From Pollutimonas bauzanensis_A (GTDB taxonomy: Bacteria > Pseudomonadota > Gammaproteobacteria > Burkholderiales > Burkholderiaceae_B), in assembly GCF_040393045.1 (NCBI RefSeq), contig NZ_JBEBUX010000001.1:1-64000 (forward strand): DNA of 64,000 nt, given 5' to 3'. Below are positions 44,155 to 52,284 of this stretch, one piece after another; the first letter of the stretch is position 1, and each line of letters opens with the position of its first letter. A program made the position numbers and the translations under genes. The notes below the pieces were generated by a model, which had not been told where the DNA came from, made no database searches, and saw only the letters and a list, made by a program, of their open reading frames with translations.

Positions 44155-46305
44155 TCAGAACCTGTAGGTAGCGCTTGCCACGATGGAGCGGCGCGAGCCG
44201 TACCAGCAGTCGCCTCGGCTCAGGCATGTGCTGACGTAGGTTTTGTCGAACAAGTTGTTGGCATTGATGGCATAGCGCCACGATGGCGTCTCGTAGGCCA
44301 GCATGGCATCGACCAGCGTAACGTCGGGCGTGCGGGGTGCATCGCCGTCCTGGAAGTCGCCCAGCCAGCGGACGCCGGCACCGGCGGACAGGCCTTTTAC
44401 GTCGCCGATGGCAAAGCGATACTTGCCCCAGACCGAGGCCTGGTGCTTGGGCATGCCTTCAAGCTGTTCGTCCAGGTCGATGTAGTTATAGTTGGCAATC
44501 AGGTCGAACTGTCGACCGATTTCAGTCTTGAGTTCGAGTTCGATGCCGCGGTTGCGAGTCTTGCCGACTTGCGCCTGCTTGGTCGGATTGGCCGGGTCAT
44601 CGATCAGGCGGTTTTCTTCCTGCAACGTGTAGGCCGCAGCATTGACCATCAGGCCGCCGTCTGCCGACTCATACTTTAGGCCGGCTTCGACCTGCTTGCC
44701 GCGAATGGGAACGAAGGTTGCGCCCGATGCATCGCGTCCGAGTACCGGCGTAAACGATTCGCTATAGCTGAGATAGGGCGATAGGCCATTGTCGGCCGCG
44801 TACATGAAGCCCAGGCGCTTGGACGTGGCGCGGCTGACCTGATCTTCTCCGCCCTCGACGGCGCTCTTGGAGCGATCACGCCGCAGCCCGGCCACTGCAA
44901 TCCAGTTGCCGTAACGCAGTTGATCCTGCAGGTAAATGCCCATGTCGCGTTGACGCGCCGTCGGCTGGTGATTCGTGAATGCAGGCGGCGTATAGGCTGG
45001 GTAAACCGGGTTAAAGGCATCGATCAGGGGCACAGTATCCGGTGACTCGAACGCGGACACTTTGTCTTCCTTGGCATAAGTCACATCAAAGCCCAACAAC
45101 ACCTGATGCTTGATCGATCCGGTATCGAACCTGCCTTCCATGTGCTGATCGGCCGATGCCATTTTTACGGTGGTAATGGTGCCGTCCGCGTATCGGCTAA
45201 GCATACGCTTGTTGACGGGATCAGCCGGCCAGCCATCGGCGCCGCTGAACGAGTTGGCGTACAGGCTGCGGTAGTCGACCTCGTTGTGCGACCAGCGCGT
45301 ATTCTGCCGTACCGTCCAATTGTCGTTGAAGGCATGCTCGAAGCTCCAGCCTATGGCGCGCCGGCTTGAGTTGTAGCGATCCCACTCAGGATCGCCGATG
45401 AAGCTGTCAGTGGGAATCTGTCCGTTCGGGTTGGGCAATGAAACCCCTTCCCAAGGAAAGAACTGCGCCGTCGATCCCGACTTGTCTTCTTGCAGCAGGG
45501 CGCGCAGGGTCAGCGATGTGCTGGCCGTGGGTTGCCATGTCAGCGATGGCGCGAGCACCCAGCGATCGTCCGGCACATGCTTCACTTGTGTATCGGCTAA
45601 GCGGCCCAGAGCGACGACGCGATATAGCCATTTTGCATCCTCGTCGATGGGGCCGGTAAAATCGGCCTGGATCTGTCGACGGTTATGCGAGCCATATGAC
45701 ACGCCGATCTCGCGCATGGGTTCGGCCAGCGGGCGCTTGGTGACCATGTTGACCACGCCGGCTGTGCTTCCCTGGCCATACAGCATGGACGAGGGGCCGC
45801 GCAGCACCTCGATGCGTTCGAGCGTGTAGGGTTCGGCACGCGTGGTGCTGGTGTACCAGTTGTAGTTGCTGCGCAGGCCATCCAGGAACACAGCGGGCTC
45901 CGAGCCGCGGATGCGGAAGCTGTCGGCACGGGAATCCAGGCCGTATGCATCCGAGCGGACGCCGGCGGCATAGTTGAGCGCATCCTGCACGCTGGTTGCG
46001 CCCTGGTCCTGGATCTCTTCGCTTGTGATTACGGTCACCGATTGGGGCGTCTCACTCAGCGGTGTATTGGTTTTGGTGGCCGAGATCGAGCGCTTGGCGA
46101 TATAGCCGCCCACCGGCTCGAACGGCGATTCTGGCGCAGCTTGCGGGTTGACCGTGATCGGCGCCAAGGTGCGTGTGTCACCTTTCTGAGTTAACGATGC
46201 CTCCTGAGCCGAAGCGATCGGCATGCCTGCCGTCAGCGAATACGAAAGCCAACCTGTTGCGGCCAGGGCACTCACGGTTGACCGGGTCAATGTCTTGCAC
46301 GGCAT
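44155..46305 (-). CDS. TonB-dependent siderophore receptor (FhuA/FhuE-like)
   Basis: 716 aa from ATG 46305 (RBS GAGGA just before; the open frame to 46440 is longer without support). Signal peptide about 1-33, plug domain (about 70-210: ETPQSVTVITSEEIQDQGATSVQDAL, GPSSMLYGQGSTAGVVNMVTKRP) and a 22-strand barrel ending in aromatic Phe (SIVASATYRF). Two cysteines near the end (STCLSRGDCWYG) are a ferrichrome-type receptor trait. Imports a ferric siderophore across the outer membrane; the siderophore is not identifiable. Operon with the PepSY protein upstream. Confidence 0.93.
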   Translation of the reverse strand: MPCKTLTRSTVSALAATGWLSYSLTAGMPIASAQEASLTQKGDTRTLAPITVNPQAAPESPFEPVGGYIAKRSISATKTNTPLSETPQSVTVITSEEIQDQGATSVQDALNYAAGVRSDAYGLDSRADSFRIRGSEPAVFLDGLRSNYNWYTSTTRAEPYTLERIEVLRGPSSMLYGQGSTAGVVNMVTKRPLAEPMREIGVSYGSHNRRQIQADFTGPIDEDAKWLYRVVALGRLADTQVKHVPDDRWVLAPSLTWQPTASTSLTLRALLQEDKSGSTAQFFPWEGVSLPNPNGQIPTDSFIGDPEWDRYNSSRRAIGWSFEHAFNDNWTVRQNTRWSHNEVDYRSLYANSFSGADGWPADPVNKRMLSRYADGTITTVKMASADQHMEGRFDTGSIKHQVLLGFDVTYAKEDKVSAFESPDTVPLIDAFNPVYPAYTPPAFTNHQPTARQRDMGIYLQDQLRYGNWIAVAGLRRDRSKSAVEGGEDQVSRATSKRLGFMYAADNGLSPYLSYSESFTPVLGRDASGATFVPIRGKQVEAGLKYESADGGLMVNAAAYTLQEENRLIDDPANPTKQAQVGKTRNRGIELELKTEIGRQFDLIANYNYIDLDEQLEGMPKHQASVWGKYRFAIGDVKGLSAGAGVRWLGDFQDGDAPRTPDVTLVDAMLAYETPSWRYAINANNLFDKTYVSTCLSRGDCWYGSRRSIVASATYRF

Positions 46306-46372
46306 ATAAATCCTCTTCCAGTTTTTTTTGTTGAGTTCAAATGGGCGTGATGCTGCGCCGGACTCTTTGCCC

Positions 46373-46561
46373 TTATCTTCTGGGAAACAACCAGAACCAG
46401 ATGCCCGCCACGACCGGTGTAGCGAGCGCCACCCAGGCAAGCCAGTGCCAAATGTCCACGCCCAGCAGCGCAGCTAACAAGCCAAAACAGGTCAGCAACC
46501 CGAGGGCGGTCGGCACACCCCACAGGCGCCACATGGCGGCATACTGTTTTGTTGACATCAA
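46373..46561 (-). CDS. Small two-segment membrane protein between PepSY and TonB receptor genes
   Basis: 62 aa with two hydrophobic segments (ALGLLTCFGLLAALLGV and WLAWVALATPVVAGIWFWL) and a basic C-terminus. Its ATG overlaps the PepSY stop by 4 bp, which supports it as a real gene. Small proteins of this sort are common in PepSY/TonB-receptor iron operons. Function unknown, possibly a partner of the PepSY protein. Confidence 0.75.
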   Translation of the reverse strand: MMSTKQYAAMWRLWGVPTALGLLTCFGLLAALLGVDIWHWLAWVALATPVVAGIWFWLFPRR

Positions 46562-47727
46562 TACCCCGCCGGATTCGGGCTGGCCGAGAATTCGCTCGCC
46601 ATCCGTTCGATGCGAGCGTTATTCGCCTTGCGGCGTGCGATCCATAGATACAGGCCGCTGGCCAGCACCACGATGGTCAGCAGATCGAGTAGCGCCCAGA
46701 TCACCTTGAGAGGCATGCCGCCGTAATCGCCAAAGTGCAGCGGCCGCGACAGCTCGAGCAGGTTCAGATACCAGGGAGGATGCGCCACGGCGGTCACAGC
46801 ACCCGTACCTGCATCGACCAGAACAGGGGTAAACAGGTGACTGGTCAGAGGCGTGGCGCCTTTGGTCCAGATGACGTAGTGATGAGAAGTGGCATAGAGG
46901 TTGCCCGGGTAGCTGATGCTGACCACTTCATTGGCAGGTACCGCTCCAGCGGCCGTCGTCACGGCAGCGTCTACGGATGTATGCCGTAAAGGCGGCGCAT
47001 CGTTTCGGTACGACGCAATCAGCTCGGCCACTTCTGTAGCCTGCCATAGGCTATATAGCGGCCTGGCCAGTTCGTTGATGACACCGGTCACGCCGACGAC
47101 CATTGCCCAGACCAGGGTGACGGCGCCCAACAAATTGTGTAGATCCAGCCACTTAAGCCGCGTGGAGCGCTGCTTGCGCACAGTGCCGAACGATAGCTTC
47201 TTCATGAAGGGGCCATAAAGCACCACGCCCGAGACGATGGCGATGACGAACAACAGGCCCATAACGCCCAGGAACAACTGGCCGGGCAGGCCAGCGAACA
47301 TGTCCACATGCAGCGCCAGCATCAGACCCATGAAGGTGAATTGTTCCTGAGCCACCGTATCGCCATCCTGCAGCAGCGCGCCGGTATGGGCGTCGAAGCG
47401 CATGTAATGGTGTTGTTTGGGATCGGAAGCATAGGATGCAGACATGCCGACATACACCAGCGGCTCGTGGTCGTCCATGTATACATATTGGGTCACTTCA
47501 CCGGGATATTGCTGGCGCGCGTTCTGAACAATACTGTCGAGGCTTGCACGTGGCGCGCCTTCTGCAACTACGGCATAAGGCTTGCCGTCATCCAGCAGGT
47601 GCTCGAGTTCTTCGTGAAATACCAGTGGCAGCCCGGTAATGCAGATCACCAGCAAAAATAGTGTGCATACCAAGCTGGACCATTTATGGACCCAGTACCA
47701 GGATTTGAGCGACGCGGCGGCTGTCAT
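46558..47727 (-). CDS. PepSY-domain membrane protein (PepSY_TM, siderophore/iron reductase-like)
   Basis: 389 aa from ATG 47727 (an upstream in-frame ATG at 47748 is possible). N-terminal WVHKWSSLVCTLFLLVICITGLPLVF helix, periplasmic PepSY segments, a central WLDLHNLLGAVTLVWAMVVGVTG helix with His, and a C-terminal helix (LLDLLTIVVLASGLYLWIARRK). Proteins of this family (PiuB, FoxB, FhuF-associated) act at the inner membrane in releasing iron from siderophores. First gene of the receptor operon, behind a Fur-box-like site. Confidence 0.9.
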   Translation of the reverse strand: MTAAASLKSWYWVHKWSSLVCTLFLLVICITGLPLVFHEELEHLLDDGKPYAVVAEGAPRASLDSIVQNARQQYPGEVTQYVYMDDHEPLVYVGMSASYASDPKQHHYMRFDAHTGALLQDGDTVAQEQFTFMGLMLALHVDMFAGLPGQLFLGVMGLLFVIAIVSGVVLYGPFMKKLSFGTVRKQRSTRLKWLDLHNLLGAVTLVWAMVVGVTGVINELARPLYSLWQATEVAELIASYRNDAPPLRHTSVDAAVTTAAGAVPANEVVSISYPGNLYATSHHYVIWTKGATPLTSHLFTPVLVDAGTGAVTAVAHPPWYLNLLELSRPLHFGDYGGMPLKVIWALLDLLTIVVLASGLYLWIARRKANNARIERMASEFSASPNPAGY

Positions 47728-47806
47728 GAACCCTTGTCCGCGTCGCAACGGACGCGGTAGCGTCCCGTGAGTTGCCGCATCGTAATGCCTCAGGTGTAAC
47801 TGCTTG

Positions 47807-47825
47807 AATAGGAATGGTTCGTATT
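47807..47825. promoter_or_regulatory. Fur-box-like palindrome before the PepSY/TonB operon
   Basis: The 19 bp fit the pattern AATNNGAATNNTTCNNATT and sit within a larger inverted repeat GAATAGGAA (47806-47814) and TTCGTATTC (47818-47826, one mismatch). It lies 80 bp upstream of the PepSY start. The pattern corresponds to the NAT hexamer arrays of Fur sites, so iron repression of the operon is likely. Confidence 0.55.
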
Positions 47826-47827
47826 CT

Positions 47828-47860
47828 AGTTTCTATTGTTTTTTGCTGTCAATAGAAACT
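47828..47860. promoter_or_regulatory. Perfect 11-bp inverted repeat beside the Fur-box-like site
   Basis: AGTTTCTATTG (47828-47838) and CAATAGAAACT (47850-47860), spaced by 11 bp. AT-rich and without a T-tract, so a poor terminator for the cat operon ending at 47904; more probably a binding site upstream of the PepSY/TonB operon. Confidence 0.5.
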
Positions 47861-47903
47861 TTTCTGAGGAAATTAGGACTGTGGAAACTATTGACGTCGT
47901 TGA

Positions 47904-48680
47904 TCAAGCAAGAAACTTGACCACCTTGTCGCTGAACTCTGACGCCTGTTCCCAGTTCGATATGTGAGAGGCGTCCAGTTCGTGGTATTGAGCTCCGGGT
48001 ATCTTTGCCGTTAGTGCCAACATGGCTTGCGGAGTGGTCGAAAGATCATGCGTGCCGCCTATTAACAGAACCTTGGCGACGATGTCGTGCACCTGTGCAT
48101 CGAGGTCGGCATCACGCAGTGCCGCACAAGTCGCGGCATACCCGTCAGTGGATATTCTGCGCATCATGTCTATCAGTATCTGGCTGGACTCTGGTTGCTT
48201 GGCCAGGTAATCGGCCGACAGCCAGCGCTGGATAAACTCATAGGCCATCGCCTCGACGCCATTCGTGCGGACGGTGTCGATGCGTGTTTCCCAGCTTTCG
48301 TTCGAACCTATCCTTGACGACGTATTGCACAATATAAGCCGATCCACTTGTTGCGGATGCGTCAAGGCAAGCCACATCGCAGTTAAGCCGCCTACAGACA
48401 AACCGCAGACATGTGCCCGTTCAATTTTCAGGAAGGTCAGCAAGTCGGAGAGGTCGCCGCCGAGGTCTGCCAAGCTATATTCACCTTGCGTCGCGGGCGA
48501 GTGCCCATGCCCTCGGGCATCGTAGCGCAGCACCCGGAAGTGCCGGCTCAATTCGGGCACTTGTTTAGACCACATGTCGGCGTTCGCGCCAAGCGAATTG
48601 GACAGTACCAGCCAAGGCGCATCTTCAGGGCCATCGACTAGATAGAAAATACGACTACTTGCCAGATTCGCATAGGGCAT
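47904..48680 (-). CDS. pcaD: 3-oxoadipate enol-lactonase (alpha/beta hydrolase)
   Basis: 258-aa alpha/beta hydrolase that opens 3-oxoadipate enol-lactone to 3-oxoadipate, the last step of the catechol ortho branch. Nucleophile elbow GLSVGG (Ser near residue 95), DARGHGHS upstream, and a C-terminal DASHIS catalytic His. Ends the catB-catC-catA-pcaD order, 12 bp after catA. Family and context agree. Confidence 0.9.
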   Translation of the reverse strand: MPYANLASSRIFYLVDGPEDAPWLVLSNSLGANADMWSKQVPELSRHFRVLRYDARGHGHSPATQGEYSLADLGGDLSDLLTFLKIERAHVCGLSVGGLTAMWLALTHPQQVDRLILCNTSSRIGSNESWETRIDTVRTNGVEAMAYEFIQRWLSADYLAKQPESSQILIDMMRRISTDGYAATCAALRDADLDAQVHDIVAKVLLIGGTHDLSTTPQAMLALTAKIPGAQYHELDASHISNWEQASEFSDKVVKFLA

Positions 48681-48692
48681 GGATGTCTCCTG

Positions 48693-49604
48693 TCAGGCTG
48701 CGGCGCGCACGCGAGTGATATCGGTGGTGATGACGTCTTGTTTGTCGGCATGCAAGACGAAATCGAACGTAATGTGTGAGAACTCGCCCTTAAGCTGGTA
48801 TTTGGCAGCTTCGGCTTGGTCTGTCACCTTGCTGACGGGCGGTACCAGTCCTTCGCGAGTGGCGAAAGCGAAGTCGTCCCACAGGAACGGGTCGCCATCG
48901 ATATTGATTTGGGTAGTCAGTTTTCGGTGGCCGTCGGCGGTGACAAAGAAGTGAATGTGCGCTGGGCGCGTGCCGTGCCGGCCCAGTGTCTTTAACACAG
49001 CCTCGGTAGCGCCGTTGGGCGGTACGCTGTAACCCAGCGGCATGACACTTTGAAAACAGTAGCGGCCATTTTCATCGGTACGTATGCTGCGGCGCAGATT
49101 GAAGGCTTCTTGAGATGAGTCGAAATAAGAATAATTCCCCAGGTGATTGGCATGCCAGACTTCCACGAGGGCATTCTTTAACGGAGTAACGCCGTCATCG
49201 GCGAATACCTGTCCTTCCATGACCAGCGGTTCGCCGATCTCATCGTCATTGCATAAGCGGGCAAAACCTACCGATTCAGGCGCCCCAGCGACATAGAGCG
49301 GACCTTCGATGGTGCGCGGTGTGGCGTTGGGAGACAGCCCCGCTTTCGCTTCTGCCTCGTCCATACGTATGTCCAGCAGGCGCTCGAAGCCTAATCCGGC
49401 TGCCATGAGCCCGTATTCGTTAGCACCCGTACCCAGGAAATTCAATGCAGTCCAGAATTCGCTTGGGGTAACGTCGAATTCCTCTATCGTGTAGAACAAG
49501 TCTTTCACGATACGGTTTACGATGGCCTGTATGCGTTCATCCGGCACCGCGCCTTGCTTGCTTTCTATTTGTTTAATTAATTCATCTACGATTTTTTTGC
49601 TCAT
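48693..49604 (-). CDS. catA: Catechol 1,2-dioxygenase (intradiol)
   Basis: 303-aa non-haem Fe(III) enzyme converting catechol to cis,cis-muconate. N-terminal helical dimerisation domain (about 1-100), Fe ligands Tyr in EGPLYVAG, Tyr in NGRYCFQS and two His in RPAHIHFFV. A good RBS (AAGGAG) precedes the ATG. Length is normal for proteobacterial CatA. Third gene of the operon, 26 bp after catC. Confidence 0.96.
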   Translation of the reverse strand: MSKKIVDELIKQIESKQGAVPDERIQAIVNRIVKDLFYTIEEFDVTPSEFWTALNFLGTGANEYGLMAAGLGFERLLDIRMDEAEAKAGLSPNATPRTIEGPLYVAGAPESVGFARLCNDDEIGEPLVMEGQVFADDGVTPLKNALVEVWHANHLGNYSYFDSSQEAFNLRRSIRTDENGRYCFQSVMPLGYSVPPNGATEAVLKTLGRHGTRPAHIHFFVTADGHRKLTTQINIDGDPFLWDDFAFATREGLVPPVSKVTDQAEAAKYQLKGEFSHITFDFVLHADKQDVITTDITRVRAAA

Positions 49605-49630
49605 GGCATGCTCCTTCTGGTGTTTAACAA

Positions 49631-49921
49631 TCAGCGGTCGTCATCGCGTATTGACGACGGGTGGCGGCAAAGGGCTTCAACCTTGAACTCCATATAAGGC
49701 TGCAAGGGAAGGCCCATCAGTATGTCGTGCAGTTCCTGGTTGCTGTCCACGTCAAAAATACTGACGTTGGCGTATTGGCCGGCGACACGCCAGATGTGGC
49801 GCCATTTGCCGGATTTTTGCAGGGCTTGAGAGTATTCTTTCTCGCGCACTTTGATTTCCGAGATCGCTACCGGATCGGCATCGAGTGGAATACGTACGTC
49901 CATTTCAACTTTAAATAACAT
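49631..49921 (-). CDS. catC: Muconolactone delta-isomerase
   Basis: 96-aa member of the CatC family, starting MLFKVEMDVRIPLDADP and ending with LPLQPYMEFKVEALCRHPS; forms decamers and isomerises muconolactone to 3-oxoadipate enol-lactone. Lies 17 bp after catB. Size and context match exactly. Confidence 0.95.
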   Translation of the reverse strand: MLFKVEMDVRIPLDADPVAISEIKVREKEYSQALQKSGKWRHIWRVAGQYANVSIFDVDSNQELHDILMGLPLQPYMEFKVEALCRHPSSIRDDDR

Positions 49922-49938
49922 GGTTTCCTCTGTCAGGC

Positions 49939-51060
49939 TTAGGGTTTGCGGGCGTAAAACACCAGTTTTTCTTCATCGAGCTCAATGCCCAGGCCGGGGC
50001 CCCGGGGCAATCCCAGACTGAAATTGCTATAGTCCAGCGGGGTAGTCAGAATTTCATCTTTCAACAGTAGTGGTCCGAACATTTCGGTGCCCCATTCCAG
50101 CTTCGCTATCGTTGAAAAAAGATGCGCAGCGGCAATGGTGGAGACTGAGCCTTCGAGCATGGTGCCGCCATACAGGGCAATGCCCGCCGCCTCGGCAATG
50201 GCAATCATGTCTCGCGCATTTTGCAGGCCTCCGGCCTGTTCAATCTTGATCGCGAACGCGTTGGCGCAATGTCCGGCTGCCATGCGGAAGGCGTCGTGTG
50301 GGCCTTTCAACGCTTCGTCGGCCATGATGGGCAGGCGAGCCAGTGCTGTCAGGCGCTGCATGCCTTCCCAGTTTTTTTCATGAATGGGCTGCTCTAACAG
50401 CTCTACGCCGACATTGGCCAGGTCGGCCAAATGACGTATTGTCTGGGTTTCGCTCCAGCCCTGATTGATATCGACGCGAATGCTTACGGCGTCGCCGAGT
50501 GCGTTCTTGATGGCGGCTATATGTTTGATGTCATCCCGCGGCTCTCGCATGCCAATCTTCAATTTGAAGATATTGTGGCGACGTGATTCCAGCATTTGCT
50601 GGGCCTCGGCGATATCCGCTTGCGTGTCGCCGCTGGCAAGCGTCCAGGCGACCGAGATCCGGTCATGAATGCGGCCGCCAAACAGGTCGCTTACTGAAAC
50701 ACCCAGCCGTTTACCATAGGCATCGTACAAGGCAGTTTCTATCGCAGACTTGGCAAACCGGTTGTCTTTTATCGTGCTGTTGAGCAGTTTGCGCAGGCCG
50801 GCAATCTGGCTGGCGGGCTTGCCCACCAGCAGCGGTTTGAAATAGGCTTCGATATTGGTCTTGATGCTTTCGGGGCTTTCACCGCCGTAGTTCAGGCCGC
50901 CTATCGTGGTGGCTTCACCGATACCTTCTATGTTGTCCGAGCAGCGGAGTCGAACAATGACCAGCGACTGCGCACCCATGGTCGATACTGCCATCTTGTG
51001 GGGGCGAATCGTAGGGATATCAACAATTAAACAGTTGACGTCGTTGATAATTGCTTCCAT
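49939..51060 (-). CDS. catB: Muconate cycloisomerase
   Basis: 373-aa enolase-superfamily enzyme converting cis,cis-muconate to muconolactone. Catalytic KLK in FKLKIG (near residue 168), metal ligands in RVDINQGW, LLEQP and ADEAL, and the KIEQAGG segment. First structural gene of the cat operon, 107 bp downstream of catR on the same strand and directly behind a CatM/BenM-type operator. Confidence 0.95.
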   Translation of the reverse strand: MEAIINDVNCLIVDIPTIRPHKMAVSTMGAQSLVIVRLRCSDNIEGIGEATTIGGLNYGGESPESIKTNIEAYFKPLLVGKPASQIAGLRKLLNSTIKDNRFAKSAIETALYDAYGKRLGVSVSDLFGGRIHDRISVAWTLASGDTQADIAEAQQMLESRRHNIFKLKIGMREPRDDIKHIAAIKNALGDAVSIRVDINQGWSETQTIRHLADLANVGVELLEQPIHEKNWEGMQRLTALARLPIMADEALKGPHDAFRMAAGHCANAFAIKIEQAGGLQNARDMIAIAEAAGIALYGGTMLEGSVSTIAAAHLFSTIAKLEWGTEMFGPLLLKDEILTTPLDYSNFSLGLPRGPGLGIELDEEKLVFYARKP

Positions 51061-51122
51061 AACCTTCCTGTCGTGCGTTAAGCCTACTCAGGAGTATATG
51101 GGGTGCTTTCGGTTTACGTCTA

Positions 51123-51158
51123 ATACCGTTTTTGCGTTGATGAATACCTAATAGGTAT
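51123..51158. promoter_or_regulatory. CatM/BenM-type operator pair upstream of catB
   Basis: A perfect ATAC-N7-GTAT site at 51144-51158 (embedded in ATACCT-AAT-AGGTAT) and a weaker ATAC-N7-GCGT at 51123-51137, spaced 21 bp, two helical turns. This is the high-affinity/low-affinity layout known for BenM and CatM muconate-responsive activators. The weaker site lies nearer to catB, where the promoter should be. Confidence 0.7.
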
Positions 51159-51167
51159 GGGTTGAAT

Positions 51168-52067
51168 TTAGCTCGCGTCGTAATAATCAAGTGCGCTTTT
51201 TTTGGCGAGGCCGATGACTTGTTTTAGAAAAGCTGATTCATTTGACTTAAGCCAGCTCATCATGATGGGCGACGTAAATGTGGGCGCGTCCAGGCGAATA
51301 TAGCTAATGTCTTCGCGGTGCAGTCGATGCACCGAACTGGGCACCAGCGTAATGCCTAACCCTACAGCAACCAGCCCGACCGCCGTTTGCAGTTCATTGG
51401 TTTCAAGGGCGACGTTAATAGTGAGGCCATGGTGTTCAAATAGCTTTAGAACGTGATCGGCATAGCTCGGGCGCGGTTTGGATGGATAAAGAATAAACGC
51501 TTCAGACAAGATGTCTTCCAGCCGCAATTCGGAACGGGTGGACAGGGCGTGGGTCTTGGGCAGTACAACCATCAGCGGTTCTTCGACCAACACCAGCCGT
51601 TCGATTAGAGGGTCATCAAGCAATATGCGCCCAACACCGAGATCGATATGCCCCGCTTTCAGGGCGTCGAATTGTTGCAGCGTCGTCATCTCCAACAACC
51701 CGATCTCGGCATTTTCATCCAGAGCCATGGCCTGGCGAATAAAGGCGGGAACAAAGCCATATAACGTCGAGGGCACAAAGCCGATACCAAACCATTTTTT
51801 CTGATTTTCAGCAATACGTTTGGTGGCCGCAGTGATGTCGTCCAGCCGGTTAGTAAGTTGGGTGGTCTGGTCCAGAAAGAACCGCCCCGCATCGGTCAGG
51901 CGTATGCTGCGGCCCAGCCGTTCGAACAGATCTGCCCCAAGTTCAATTTCCAACTGGCGAATCTGGCGGCTTAACGGCGGTTGTGCCATGAGCAAGCGCG
52001 AGGCTGCCTTGGTAAAGCTCAGCTCCGCCGCCACGCACTGAAAATAACGGATTTGCCGTAATTCCAT
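51168..52067 (-). CDS. catR: LysR-type regulator of the cat operon
   Basis: 299 aa: N-terminal helix-turn-helix (MELRQIRYFQCVAAELSFTKAASRLLMAQPPLSRQIRQLE) and a CatR/BenM-type effector domain (WFGIGFVPSTLYGFVPAFIR, LEMTTLQQFDALKAGHIDLGVGR). Expected to activate catB in response to cis,cis-muconate. Unusually it is transcribed in the same direction as catB rather than divergently, so its own stop sits 9 bp from the operator. Confidence 0.92.
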   Translation of the reverse strand: MELRQIRYFQCVAAELSFTKAASRLLMAQPPLSRQIRQLEIELGADLFERLGRSIRLTDAGRFFLDQTTQLTNRLDDITAATKRIAENQKKWFGIGFVPSTLYGFVPAFIRQAMALDENAEIGLLEMTTLQQFDALKAGHIDLGVGRILLDDPLIERLVLVEEPLMVVLPKTHALSTRSELRLEDILSEAFILYPSKPRPSYADHVLKLFEHHGLTINVALETNELQTAVGLVAVGLGITLVPSSVHRLHREDISYIRLDAPTFTSPIMMSWLKSNESAFLKQVIGLAKKSALDYYDAS

Positions 52068-52220
52068 GATTCACACCTTAAAGTTTCCGTTCCAGCGAAT
52101 TTGGTTTTGGATAAGCGTAACCCATCAAAGAGTAGATGGAAGTCCATCGGTGTGACGATGAACTTGCTGGAAGTCGGCGGCGCTCTGCGTCTTATTAGGG
52201 ACTTCCCTTGGTCTATGTAA

Positions 52221-52253
52221 GATTGTTGACAATCGTACAGTTGACAATATAGA
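52221..52253 (+). promoter_or_regulatory. Promoter with overlapping GATTGT-TG-ACAATC palindrome
   Basis: Perfect inverted repeat GATTGT/ACAATC (52221-52234) with a second TTGACAAT half-site at 52241-52248. TTGACA (52226-52231) and TATAGA (52248-52253), 16 bp apart, form a good promoter for the livHMGF operon. ATTGTNNACAAT is a form typical of FCD-type GntR operators, so the GntR protein at 58601 is a candidate. The rest of the 52068-52284 spacer shows nothing else. Confidence 0.55.
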
Positions 52254-52284
52254 GTGGTCTCAGAAATAAAAATGGAGAGACAAA

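Noticed and set aside
47828..47860. Inverted repeat as the rho-independent terminator of the cat operon
   Set aside because: The stem is AT-rich and no T-run follows it in the direction of cat transcription.
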